A stretch of 6,024 nt of DNA from JABDAD01 sp964409695 (lineage in GTDB: Bacteria > Pseudomonadota > Alphaproteobacteria > Rickettsiales > Rickettsiaceae), in contig CAYPDX010000061.1 in NCBI GenBank assembly GCA_964409695.1, positions 1 through 6,024 of the forward strand, in the 5' to 3' direction. Of the stretch, positions 1 through 6,013 are shown piece by piece. Position 1 is the first letter of the stretch, and every line of letters starts with the position of its first letter. The notes beneath the pieces were generated by a model. It saw only the letters and a list, made by a program, of their open reading frames with translations, searched no databases and was not told the origin of the DNA. The position numbers were made by a program, and so were the translations under genes.

Positions 1-954
1 CATTGCAGCAGCAAGTAAACCTATAATAACAAAGGCCTTCAAACCTGATGGAATTAAAAAATCAATTATCGATGTCACGGATGAAATGGAGCTGAGCTGA
101 GGGAATATTTCCATAGCAATTAATCCATTTAGGCTAAGACATATTATAAATATAGCATAAATCGCTGTTTTAAAGTAAATAGCCTGTTTTATTGGTTCCG
201 ATTTTTGGCCAATTAAAATTCTTTGTATAAAGCTTGGGACAAAGCCCATTACGGAGAAGCTAAGAGTTGCAAAAATCGTATCTAGTAACAATGAATTGCT
301 AGAGAATATATCATATTTTTCACTTGGTACCTTATGTATAAACTCTGCTATACCAACATGATCTAGTCCGAAGATTGTAACAGTTGGGATGGCTATAATC
401 ATTGCAAAAAATTGTAATGAATTATTAATGACAACAGATCTCAGGCCTCCAATTGTAGTATATATTATTACTATTACATAACTAAGTATAACTGCATATA
501 TATAATCAATTGCAAATAAAAAACTAAAAATACGTCCTGTAACACTTATTTGAACGGCTAGATAGCCTATAGAGATTAAGGTCGCTGAGATACCGGTTAT
601 TATTCTAGCATATTTGCCATAATATTTTTCAACAATTTCTCCAACGCTATTTGCACCATTATATTTTATCATTTTTGGTACTAAATAAATAGCTATAGCA
701 AGATCTATTGGGATTGTAAGTAAGAGACCATACAAAAACGCAAGATTCTGTCCAAAAGCTTTTTCTGTTATACCAAAACAGGTGCCGCCACCCACAGCAG
801 ATGCAAAGATAGTTGCAGTGAGTATGAATTTATTGGAATTTATATCGCTTCCTACATGAGCATAGCCAGATAATGTAGTAGATTTATTCCTATTATATAG
901 TCCAACAGCTAATATAAGAAATAAATATAAAGATATAATGGTTGCATCAATCAT
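1..954 (-). CDS. Sodium:solute symporter family (SSF) transporter, 3' end cut off by window edge
   Basis: Reading the minus strand from the ATG at 954-952 gives an open frame of 318 codons with no stop before base 1. It is an N-terminal fragment of a protein that in this family is usually about 450-550 residues. The product is a hydrophobic inner-membrane protein. SSF hallmarks seen: an N-terminal helix (about 5-20), a small/Gly-rich stretch S52-A-V-G-G-G-T58, the conserved loop Y-T-T-I-G-G-L-R-S-V-V at 165-175 followed by Q181, and the segment V-P-S-F-I-Q-R at 239-245. SSF proteins couple Na+ entry to uptake of proline, pantothenate, sugars or similar solutes; the substrate cannot be told here. 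The Thr-Asp often found after the GG-L-x-AV loop reads Asn177-Asn178. The start overlaps the upstream permease stop by 8 bases (ATGATTGA), implying coupled translation. Family call is firm; substrate unknown. Confidence 0.85.
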   Translation of the reverse strand, partial: MIDATIISLYLFLILAVGLYNRNKSTTLSGYAHVGSDINSNKFILTATIFASAVGGGTCFGITEKAFGQNLAFLYGLLLTIPIDLAIAIYLVPKMIKYNGANSVGEIVEKYYGKYARIITGISATLISIGYLAVQISVTGRIFSFLFAIDYIYAVILSYVIVIIYTTIGGLRSVVINNSLQFFAMIIAIPTVTIFGLDHVGIAEFIHKVPSEKYDIFSSNSLLLDTIFATLSFSVMGFVPSFIQRILIGQKSEPIKQAIYFKTAIYAIFIICLSLNGLIAMEIFPQLSSISSVTSIIDFLIPSGLKAFVIIGLLAAAM

Positions 955-2170
955 GAATTTTCTTTAGTAGCTTTGGTTCAAGTTTTTTTAGAATAATTAT
1001 TGATGGAATTACCATAATTATTGATATGGCAAAAAATACCACCCAATTTGTATTTACCACTATATAGCCTGCAAAGCTAGGTAAAATTGTTCTTGAAGCT
1101 CCCATCATAGCGCTTAAAATTGCATATTGTGTAGCTCTGTATTTTCCATGGCATAGAGATGTGAGAAGGCCTATATAAGCTGCCATCGTCATGCCGCCAG
1201 TTATGCTTTCACTAATTGTAGAAAATAGTAATGCGTTTGTACTCTTGCCAAAATATAGAATTGATAAGTAGCTTGCATGAGAAAATGCATGGATAACGCC
1301 AAACCATAATAAACATTGCGTAATTGAGTATTTAGACATAATTGAGCCTGCAAAAAGCCCTCCTACTGCAGATCCTGCAACTCCACATAATTTTCCAGCA
1401 AGTGAGATTTGAGAATCTGTGAATCCATGGTCAATTAAGAATGGATTAAGCATTATACCTATAAAATTATCTGCAATACGGTAAAGGGCTAAAAAAACAA
1501 GCAACATAATAATTGTTTTTATAGTCCCTATATTGCTAAATATAGATTTCAGCTTCATTTTTTTTGTATAGTTTTCCTCTATATGTTCCGAAATAGACCT
1601 TACTCCCTTGATTAAGAATAATATTACTGGGAAGGAGAGGTAAATTAAAGCGAAGAGACTATAGATAGATTGCCATGATATAAATTGAGAAGCAAAAATA
1701 GCTACAGGCCCTGTAACGATCATCCCACATCTATAGCCAAATATATATATTCCAGAAGTTGATCCTTGTTTAGTTTGAGGTGTTATTTCTGTTCTTAGAG
1801 AATTTAGAACTATATCTTGAGATGAATTGATAAAAGAAAGAATAACAGCAATTATAGCTATGGTTTTTGGGGATTCATTTGGGTTGCATAACCCTATAGA
1901 AGCGAGGAGAAATGCTCCTATAACGTGTAATGCAATAATCCATTTAAGTCTGTTGTTTATATTTAATTTAATGAAAGATAGTTTTACTCTATCGAGAAAT
2001 GGTGCCCATAAAAAATTTATAGCATAAGGTAAGGATACAAGGGAGAAAAATCCTATTACTTCAAGGTTGCAACCTTCTTTCGCTAACCAATAATTTAGAG
2101 TATTTCCTGTAACAAGCAGTAGAAAACCACTTATAAAACCAAAAAACCAAATAGTTATATTTAAGTGCAT
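947..2170 (-). CDS. ampG: AmpG-family MFS permease (putative muropeptide transporter)
   Basis: A complete 407-residue, very hydrophobic protein consistent with a 12-helix major facilitator in the inner membrane. AmpG-family features seen: the N-terminal G-F-x-S-G segment with L-x-x-T-G-x-T-L (11-25), F-L-W-A-P-F-L-D-R at 53-61 (the MFS loop 2-3 signature region), S-Q-D-I-V-L-N-S-L-R-T-E at 117-128, Y-R-I-A-D-N-F at 230-236 opening the C-terminal half, and A-T-Q-Y-A-I-L-S-A at 346-354. In Gram-negative bacteria AmpG imports GlcNAc-anhydro-MurNAc peptides for cell-wall recycling. Rickettsia carry several AmpG paralogues, and their substrates may have diverged, so the exact cargo is open. Length fits bacterial AmpG proteins lacking the extra C-terminal helices of the E. 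coli protein. It lies 53 bases after the hydrolase stop and overlaps the next transporter by 8 bases. No clear Shine-Dalgarno is seen before the ATG; the N-terminal motifs support this start. Confidence 0.85.
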   Translation of the reverse strand: MHLNITIWFFGFISGFLLLVTGNTLNYWLAKEGCNLEVIGFFSLVSLPYAINFLWAPFLDRVKLSFIKLNINNRLKWIIALHVIGAFLLASIGLCNPNESPKTIAIIAVILSFINSSQDIVLNSLRTEITPQTKQGSTSGIYIFGYRCGMIVTGPVAIFASQFISWQSIYSLFALIYLSFPVILFLIKGVRSISEHIEENYTKKMKLKSIFSNIGTIKTIIMLLVFLALYRIADNFIGIMLNPFLIDHGFTDSQISLAGKLCGVAGSAVGGLFAGSIMSKYSITQCLLWFGVIHAFSHASYLSILYFGKSTNALLFSTISESITGGMTMAAYIGLLTSLCHGKYRATQYAILSAMMGASRTILPSFAGYIVVNTNWVVFFAISIIMVIPSIIILKKLEPKLLKKIHD

Positions 2171-2223
2171 TATATTTGTTTTTGAGTGGATAAAAGCGTG
2201 TGTATCAAGAATAAGACTCTACA

Positions 2224-2928
2224 TCACTCGAGCAAGATCTGGTTTTTTTTAGAGTTTCTTGACTTGTGTTGCGCTACAGAGCTTGGATTGTTTTTGATAA
2301 ATTGTAACACATGATCTGATACTAAGGTTTCCAAGTCGCCAATCTTATTCCTAAAAAAATGATCGGCTCCAGCTATTGATTTATAGTCAACTTTTATATG
2401 TTTTTGCTTTGAAAGCTTGTCAGAAAGATTAATTACTGATGTTTCGTCAACGATACTGTCCTGATCTCCATGGATTATAAGTCCGGGAATAGGGCATGGT
2501 GCTAAGAATGAAAAATCGAATTTATTTACAGGTGGGGACACAGCGATAAAATTATTTATCTCAGGTCTTCTCATAATTAATTGTAAAGCTATCCATGAAC
2601 CAAATGAAAATCCTGCTATCCAATATTGTGAGGTTAGTGGGTTATGTAATTGTAACCAATCTAAAGCTGTTGCTGCATCAGTTAGTTCTCCAACTCCGCC
2701 ATCAAATTCGCCCTGAGATTTACCAACTCCGCGGAAGTTTATTCTAAGCACGGAGAGTTCATTTTGAACAAAAGCTCTATAGATTGAATAAACAACTTTA
2801 TTATTCATGCTCCCGCCATAAAGAGGGTGTGGGTGCAAAATTAAAGCTACAGGAGCCTTTTCGTTAGAGGATTGATAATATTTTCCTTCGATTCTACCAG
2901 CTGGTCCGTTAAAATATACATCTGCCAT
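2224..2928 (-). CDS. Small alpha/beta-hydrolase (COG2945-like)
   Basis: A complete 234-residue soluble protein with an alpha/beta-hydrolase fold and no signal peptide. Seen: H-P-H-P at 32-35 after the first core strand with nearby G-G-S-M-N-N (oxyanion-side loop), R-I-N-F-R-G-V-G-K-S at 62-71, nucleophile elbow G-F-S-F-G at 106-110 with Ser108, H-G-D-Q-D at 153-157 supplying the acid (Asp155 or Asp157), and A-D-H-F-F at 188-192 with His190. This is the usual Ser-Asp-His order. Close relatives are widespread in alphaproteobacteria as small uncharacterised hydrolases; the substrate is unknown. The C-terminal tail after about residue 212 is polar, Lys/Asn/Ser-rich and outside the fold. The gene diverges from iscR. 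A GGGAA motif eight bases before the ATG is a plausible ribosome binding site and supports the start. It likely leads the hydrolase-permease-symporter transcript. Confidence 0.88.
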   Translation of the reverse strand: MADVYFNGPAGRIEGKYYQSSNEKAPVALILHPHPLYGGSMNNKVVYSIYRAFVQNELSVLRINFRGVGKSQGEFDGGVGELTDAATALDWLQLHNPLTSQYWIAGFSFGSWIALQLIMRRPEINNFIAVSPPVNKFDFSFLAPCPIPGLIIHGDQDSIVDETSVINLSDKLSKQKHIKVDYKSIAGADHFFRNKIGDLETLVSDHVLQFIKNNPSSVAQHKSRNSKKNQILLE

Positions 2929-2935
2929 ATTGACA

Positions 2936-2960
2936 ATTCCCGACTAAAATACTAAGTTAT
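2936..2960 (+). promoter_or_regulatory. Putative type 1 IscR operator
   Basis: These 25 bases match the E. coli type 1 IscR consensus as I recall it (left half ATASYYGACT, centre RWWWY, right half AGTCRRSTAT) at 21 of 25 positions. The left half and centre have a single mismatch (T2938); the others are C2952, A2954 and T2957 in the right half. Type 1 sites are bound by IscR carrying a [2Fe-2S] cluster and mediate autorepression of iscRSUA. The site lies 78 bases upstream of the iscR start and overlaps the TATAAT at 2958-2963. The match is seen; binding is inferred. Confidence 0.6.
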
Positions 2961-2963
2961 AAT
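2958..2963 (+). promoter_or_regulatory. Candidate -10 element of the iscR operon promoter
   Basis: A perfect TATAAT on the plus strand. The obvious TTGACA at 2930-2935 is 22 bases upstream, too far for a standard -35, and the 17-base position (2935-2940) holds a poor hexamer. The promoter may therefore be weak or rely on other contacts. The box sits at the right edge of the putative IscR operator, so bound IscR would block polymerase. The transcript would have a leader of roughly 65-70 bases. Confidence 0.4.
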
Positions 2964-2974
2964 ATAAGATTGTG

Positions 2975-3003
2975 ATTCTATCATAATAGAACTAGCTAAT
3001 CAA
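2975..3003 (-). promoter_or_regulatory. Putative sigma70-like promoter for the hydrolase operon
   Basis: On the minus strand, TTGATT (3003-2998) and TAGAAT (2980-2975) are separated by exactly 17 bases. Each differs from the sigma70 consensus hexamer by one or two positions. Transcription would start around 2965-2970 and give a leader of about 40 bases before the hydrolase ATG at 2928. AT-rich DNA yields such hexamers by chance, so this is a candidate only, helped by ideal spacing and location. Confidence 0.45.
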
Positions 3004-3025
3004 TAGAAGCTTATTTTAGATTTAT

Positions 3026-3030
3026 AGGTG
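3026..3030 (+). promoter_or_regulatory. Ribosome binding site of iscR
   Basis: AGGTG lies seven bases before the ATG at 3038, a good Shine-Dalgarno match and spacing. It supports that ATG as the operon's first start codon. Confidence 0.6.
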
Positions 3031-3037
3031 CTGATTT

Positions 3038-3451
3038 ATGTTACTTACGACAAAAGGAAGATATGCAGTTATGGCTATAGTTGATATTGCTATGAATAGC
3101 ACTGGGAGGCCAGTAAGCCTTGTTGAAGTTGCAAATAGACAAAATATTACACTTAACTACCTTGAGCAGATTTTTATTAAGCTTAAAAAAATGGGAATAG
3201 TAGTTTCAACTAGAGGGCCTGGAGGAGGATATCTTCTTTCGGAAGAACCACAAAATATTAAAATAAGCAGGATTATAGATGCTGTGAATGAAGAAATAAA
3301 GATCACAAGATGTGGTGATGGGATTCCGGGTTGTATCAGTAAAACTGCAAAATGTACAACTCATGATTTATGGGATGGTTTAAGCATAACTATTAGAACA
3401 TATCTTGATAATATTTCTGTGCTTGATGTGGCAAATGGTAATATAAGATGA
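3038..3451 (+). CDS. iscR: IscR, Rrf2-family Fe-S cluster-sensing transcription regulator
   Basis: A complete 137-residue cytoplasmic DNA-binding protein. The N-terminus M-L-L-T-T-K-G-R-Y-A-V is the typical Rrf2 start. A winged helix-turn-helix follows, with Y41-L-E-Q-I-F recognition-helix region and the R-G-P-G-G-G-Y wing at 59-65. The cluster-ligand region has Cys92, Cys99, Cys106 and His109 in T-R-C...G-C...K-C-T-T-H. It matches the three Cys plus His that ligate the [2Fe-2S] cluster in E. coli IscR (Cys92, Cys98, Cys104, His107), so it should be a true cluster-binding IscR and not a Cys-less Rrf2 protein such as those in Rhodobacterales. The Cys spacing is one residue wider in both intervals than in E. 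coli. IscR represses its own operon when clusters are plentiful; the operator-like site at 2936-2960 fits this. Its stop overlaps the next gene's start (ATGA). Confidence 0.93.
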   Translation: MLLTTKGRYAVMAIVDIAMNSTGRPVSLVEVANRQNITLNYLEQIFIKLKKMGIVVSTRGPGGGYLLSEEPQNIKISRIIDAVNEEIKITRCGDGIPGCISKTAKCTTHDLWDGLSITIRTYLDNISVLDVANGNIR

Positions 3452-4569
3452 TTTATTTAGACCATAATGCTACAACTCACATTATTGATGAAGTTAAATT
3501 CATAGTGAATGAGCATTTTGATCAATTATTAAATCCATCTTCTATACATTCATTCGGAAGAAATTCCAGAAAATTACTTGAAGATGCGAGGGCGCAAATT
3601 GCTTCTTCACTTGGGTTGAGATTAGGGAAGGGAAATTATAAAATAATTTTTACTTCAGGCGGCACTGAGGTAAATAATTTGGTTGTAAATAATTTTAGAG
3701 ATGGAGTTGTTTTATATTCAGCTGCAGAACATGCATCAATAATAGAGCCTGCCAAAAATTTACCTTCGAGTTTTGAGATTAATGTTAATAAAAATGGGGT
3801 TGTTGATTTAGATTCTTTGGAAAAATTGCTGGTTTTGCATCATGGTAAAAAGATTTTAGTTTCTGTAATAGCTGCAAATAACGAAACTGGAGTTATACAG
3901 CAAGTTAAAAAAGTAGTAGCAATTTCCAGGAAATATGGGGCATTTGTGCATACAGATGCAGTCCAGGCTATTGGTAAGATAGGATTTGATATAAAAGAAT
4001 TGGATGTTGATTACGTAACTATAAGTGCGCATAAAATAGGGGGGCTTGTTGGGTTTGGTGCGTTAGTTACTAAAGATAATATTACTCTTATTCCTCAGCT
4101 ATTAGGGGGTGGTCAAGAGCGAAGTGAAAGAGCGGGAACGGAAAATGTTCTAGGTGCTATAGGTTTTGCAAAAGCTTTGGAACAAGCAATTTTAGATCAA
4201 AATGAATATTATAATAATATAATAAATTTGCGTAATAAGCTTGAGGATGAAATAGAGAAAATTGCACAAGGAGCAATTATATGCCGGTCTAGTGATCGTA
4301 TTCCAAATACATCTCTTATCTCTCTAAAGGGAGCAAGCTCCGATCAGCAGATAATTGAATTTGATTTTGCTGGAATCGCTGTTAGTAAAGGTTCTGCTTG
4401 TTCTTCTGGCAAAGTTAAAAATTCTCATGTATTGAAAGCTATGGGATATGATGATGAGATTATAAATTCTGTTATAAGAGTTAGTTTAGGAAATGGTAAT
4501 ACTATAGAGGATGTTGAGAAATTTATATCAGTATGGAAAGAGATTTATAAAAAAATGGCATTAAAATGA
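3448..4569 (+). CDS. NifS-like class V cysteine desulfurase (first of a tandem pair)
   Basis: A complete 373-residue PLP enzyme of aminotransferase class V. Seen: Y-L-D-H-N-A-T-T at 3-10, S-G-G-T-E at 70-74, His94 (A-E-H) to stack on PLP, N-N-E-T-G at 144-148, H-T-D-A-V-Q at 168-173 with Asp170 and Gln173, Schiff-base Lys196 in S-A-H-K, G-G-G-Q-E-R at 220-225, R-A-G-T-E at 228-232, and catalytic Cys318 in G-S-A-C-S-S-G-K. All key residues are intact, so it should form a Cys persulfide from cysteine. It differs from the next gene: it is shorter, lacks the IscS C-terminal tail that contacts IscU, and its Cys loop (S-S-G-K-V-K-N-S-H-V-L-K-A-M-G) resembles, from memory, the desulfurase beside iscR/sufB in other alphaproteobacteria. 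It may feed a different sulfur acceptor. It overlaps iscR and iscS by four bases (ATGA) each; no clear Shine-Dalgarno is seen, so translation is probably coupled. Confidence 0.92.
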   Translation: MIYLDHNATTHIIDEVKFIVNEHFDQLLNPSSIHSFGRNSRKLLEDARAQIASSLGLRLGKGNYKIIFTSGGTEVNNLVVNNFRDGVVLYSAAEHASIIEPAKNLPSSFEINVNKNGVVDLDSLEKLLVLHHGKKILVSVIAANNETGVIQQVKKVVAISRKYGAFVHTDAVQAIGKIGFDIKELDVDYVTISAHKIGGLVGFGALVTKDNITLIPQLLGGGQERSERAGTENVLGAIGFAKALEQAILDQNEYYNNIINLRNKLEDEIEKIAQGAIICRSSDRIPNTSLISLKGASSDQQIIEFDFAGIAVSKGSACSSGKVKNSHVLKAMGYDDEIINSVIRVSLGNGNTIEDVEKFISVWKEIYKKMALK

Positions 4570-5822
4570 ATGAATTATCAGGAATGAAAGAAAAATTAAA
4601 AAAAACTGGGGTAAGGTTTCCAATCTATTTGGATTATCAGGCCACTACTCCTACAGATCCAAGAGTTGTAGAAGGAATGATGCCTTATTTTTATGAAAAA
4701 TTTGGTAATCCTCATTCAAGAAGTCATTCATATGGGTGGGAAGCTGAAGAAGCTGTTGAACTTGCCAGGCGTCAGGTAGCATCTTTAATAGGGGCTGATG
4801 CAAAAGAGATAATTTTTACTTCAGGAGCAACAGAATCAAATAATTTAGCAATTAAAGGCGTTGCAAGGTTTTATAAATCTAATAAAAATCACATTATAGT
4901 TGCTGAGACAGAGCATAAATGCGTCCTAGACGCATGTAGGCACCTTGAGCTCGAAGGTTTTAAAATTGCGTATTTACCAGTTCAAAAAAATGGATTAATA
5001 GATTTGAATGTGCTTTCAAATTCAATAACTGAAAAGACAGTTCTAGTCTCAATAATGGCTGTAAATAATGAAATAGGTGTTATTCAACCATTAGAAGAAA
5101 TAGGGAAAATTTGCAGAGCAAAAAGAGTTTTTTTTCATAGTGATATAGCACAAGCTTTTGGAAAAATTGAGATAGATGTTGAGAAATGTAATATAGATTT
5201 AGCGAGTATTTCATCACATAAAATTTATGGTCCAAAAGGTGTGGGGGCTCTTTATGTTAGAAAGCGTCCAAGAGTGAAGCTAGAACCAATTTTTAATGGT
5301 GGTGGACAAGAGAGAGGGATGCGTTCTGGGACAATTCCAACCCCTCTCGTAGTAGGCCTAGGACTTGCCTCAGAGATTGTATCAAAAGAAATGCAACAAG
5401 ATTACGATAAAATAAAAGCTCTATCTGACTATTTCATAAAAAAAATTCAAACTTCTATACAAGATGTATACATAAACGGGGATTTGTTACATAGATATCC
5501 AGGGAATTTGAACCTAAGTTTTGCCTATGTAGAAGGTGAGTCAATGATTCTAGCAATAAAAGATCTTGCTGTATCCTCAGGCTCAGCCTGTACTTCATCA
5601 TCCCTAGAGCCATCTTATGTACTAAGGGCGCTAGGTATATCAGAAGATATGGCGCATACTTCAATAAGAATAGGATTTGGGCGTTTTTCAACATTTGCAG
5701 AAGTAGATTATGCAGCAGAATTAATAATAGCTAATGTAGAAAAACTTAGGGATATGAGTCCATTATGGGAGATGGTGCAGGATGGGGTCGACCTACAGAA
5801 AATAACATGGTCCGACCATTAA
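4566..5822 (+). CDS. iscS: IscS cysteine desulfurase
   Basis: A complete 418-residue PLP-dependent enzyme giving alanine and an enzyme-bound persulfide from cysteine, the sulfur donor for IscU and tRNA thiolation. Seen: Y-L-D-Y-Q-A-T-T-P at 21-29, S-G-A-T-E-S-N-N at 86-93, His117 (T-E-H-K), N-N-E-I-G at 167-171, H-S-D-I-A-Q at 191-196, Schiff-base Lys219 (S-S-H-K), G-G-G-Q-E-R-G-M-R-S-G-T at 245-256 and catalytic Cys342 in S-S-G-S-A-C-T-S. The C-terminus P-L-W-E-M...D-G-V-D-L...I-x-W-S-D-H is the conserved IscS tail that contacts IscU, so it is bona fide IscS. E. coli IscS has 404 residues; the surplus is mainly a 14-15 residue N-terminal extension. The ATG at 4566 overlaps the previous stop; Met7 (4584) is an alternative start, but the AGGA just before it is too close to act as a ribosome binding site. 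The stop lies inside the left arm of a palindromic repeat. Confidence 0.96.
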   Translation: MNELSGMKEKLKKTGVRFPIYLDYQATTPTDPRVVEGMMPYFYEKFGNPHSRSHSYGWEAEEAVELARRQVASLIGADAKEIIFTSGATESNNLAIKGVARFYKSNKNHIIVAETEHKCVLDACRHLELEGFKIAYLPVQKNGLIDLNVLSNSITEKTVLVSIMAVNNEIGVIQPLEEIGKICRAKRVFFHSDIAQAFGKIEIDVEKCNIDLASISSHKIYGPKGVGALYVRKRPRVKLEPIFNGGGQERGMRSGTIPTPLVVGLGLASEIVSKEMQQDYDKIKALSDYFIKKIQTSIQDVYINGDLLHRYPGNLNLSFAYVEGESMILAIKDLAVSSGSACTSSSLEPSYVLRALGISEDMAHTSIRIGFGRFSTFAEVDYAAELIIANVEKLRDMSPLWEMVQDGVDLQKITWSDH

Positions 5823-5942
5823 ACCTATTTTTAGCTGTAATTTATGCGTCATAACTTTGTTTGCGATGCTCACATCTATAAGAATAGGCTGCGCTTCTCA
5901 ACTTTGTTTTTCCTAGAAATTTCTAGCTATAAATAGGTTTAA
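5819..5942. repeat. 124-base imperfect palindromic element between iscS and iscU
   Basis: The left arm 5819-5836 (begins TTAAACCTATTT, ends AGCT) is the reverse complement of the right arm 5925-5942 at 17 of 18 positions; the mismatch is at 5831. Inside, 5861-5879 pairs imperfectly with 5884-5901 around an AAGA loop, with regularly spaced mismatches. A 14-base perfect palindrome lies at 5913-5926, and the decamer AACTTTGTTT occurs twice (5853-5862, 5900-5909). Size and shape resemble Rickettsia palindromic elements or a MITE. Terminal TA on both sides could be a TA target duplication of the IS630/mariner type. The left arm includes the iscS stop codon. No T-tract follows the right arm, so it is not a standard intrinsic terminator, though it may pause, process or attenuate the transcript. 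The inverted repeat is seen; mobility is inferred. Confidence 0.65.
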
Positions 5943-5959
5943 GTAAGGTACACTAGAAT

Positions 5960-5972
5960 TCTCAATTTGAGA
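5960..5972. repeat. Short inverted repeat upstream of iscU
   Basis: TCTCAA and TTGAGA flank a single T, giving a perfect 6+1+6 dyad. It could be a small operator-like dyad; a one-base loop cannot fold fully as an RNA hairpin. It does not match the type 1 IscR motif. TTGAGA (5967-5972) followed 17 bases later by TTAAAA (5990-5995) could be a weak promoter for iscU, but both hexamers are ordinary in such AT-rich DNA. Confidence 0.25.
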
Positions 5973-6000
5973 GCTTTGAGTAGTAGGGTTTAAAAATTTA

Positions 6001-6006
6001 AAAAGG
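6001..6006 (+). promoter_or_regulatory. Ribosome binding site of iscU
   Basis: AAAAGG lies seven bases before the ATG at 6014. Unlike the coupled genes before it, iscU has its own recognisable ribosome binding site, as expected after a 191-base gap from iscS. Confidence 0.5.
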
Positions 6007-6013
6007 TAAATAT

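Noticed and set aside
1827..2027. Plus-strand open frame of 66 codons
   Set aside because: It lies entirely antisense inside the well-supported AmpG-like permease gene, and its predicted protein has no recognisable motif.
2171..2223. Separate promoter or terminator between hydrolase and permease
   Set aside because: I see no convincing hairpin plus T-tract and no well-spaced hexamer pair in these 53 bases, so a shared transcript is simpler.
2243..2250. Run of eight T bases that on the hydrolase strand reads AAA AAA AAC, like a -1 slippery site
   Set aside because: It is near the end of the gene in the non-conserved tail; I did not identify a stimulatory structure, and A-runs are common in such AT-rich DNA.
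2930..2935. Perfect TTGACA as a -35 box for iscR
   Set aside because: It is 22 bases from the TATAAT at 2958 and only 9 from the weaker TAAAAT at 2945, so neither spacing suits a standard sigma70 promoter.
5455..5694. Minus-strand open frame of 79 codons
   Set aside because: It is antisense to the conserved C-terminal half of iscS, including the catalytic Cys loop; its sequence is explained by the iscS codons.
5819..5942. Intrinsic transcription terminator for the iscR-iscS transcript
   Set aside because: The outer stem is AT-rich with an 88-base interior, and no T-run follows the right arm; iscU continues the same operon downstream.
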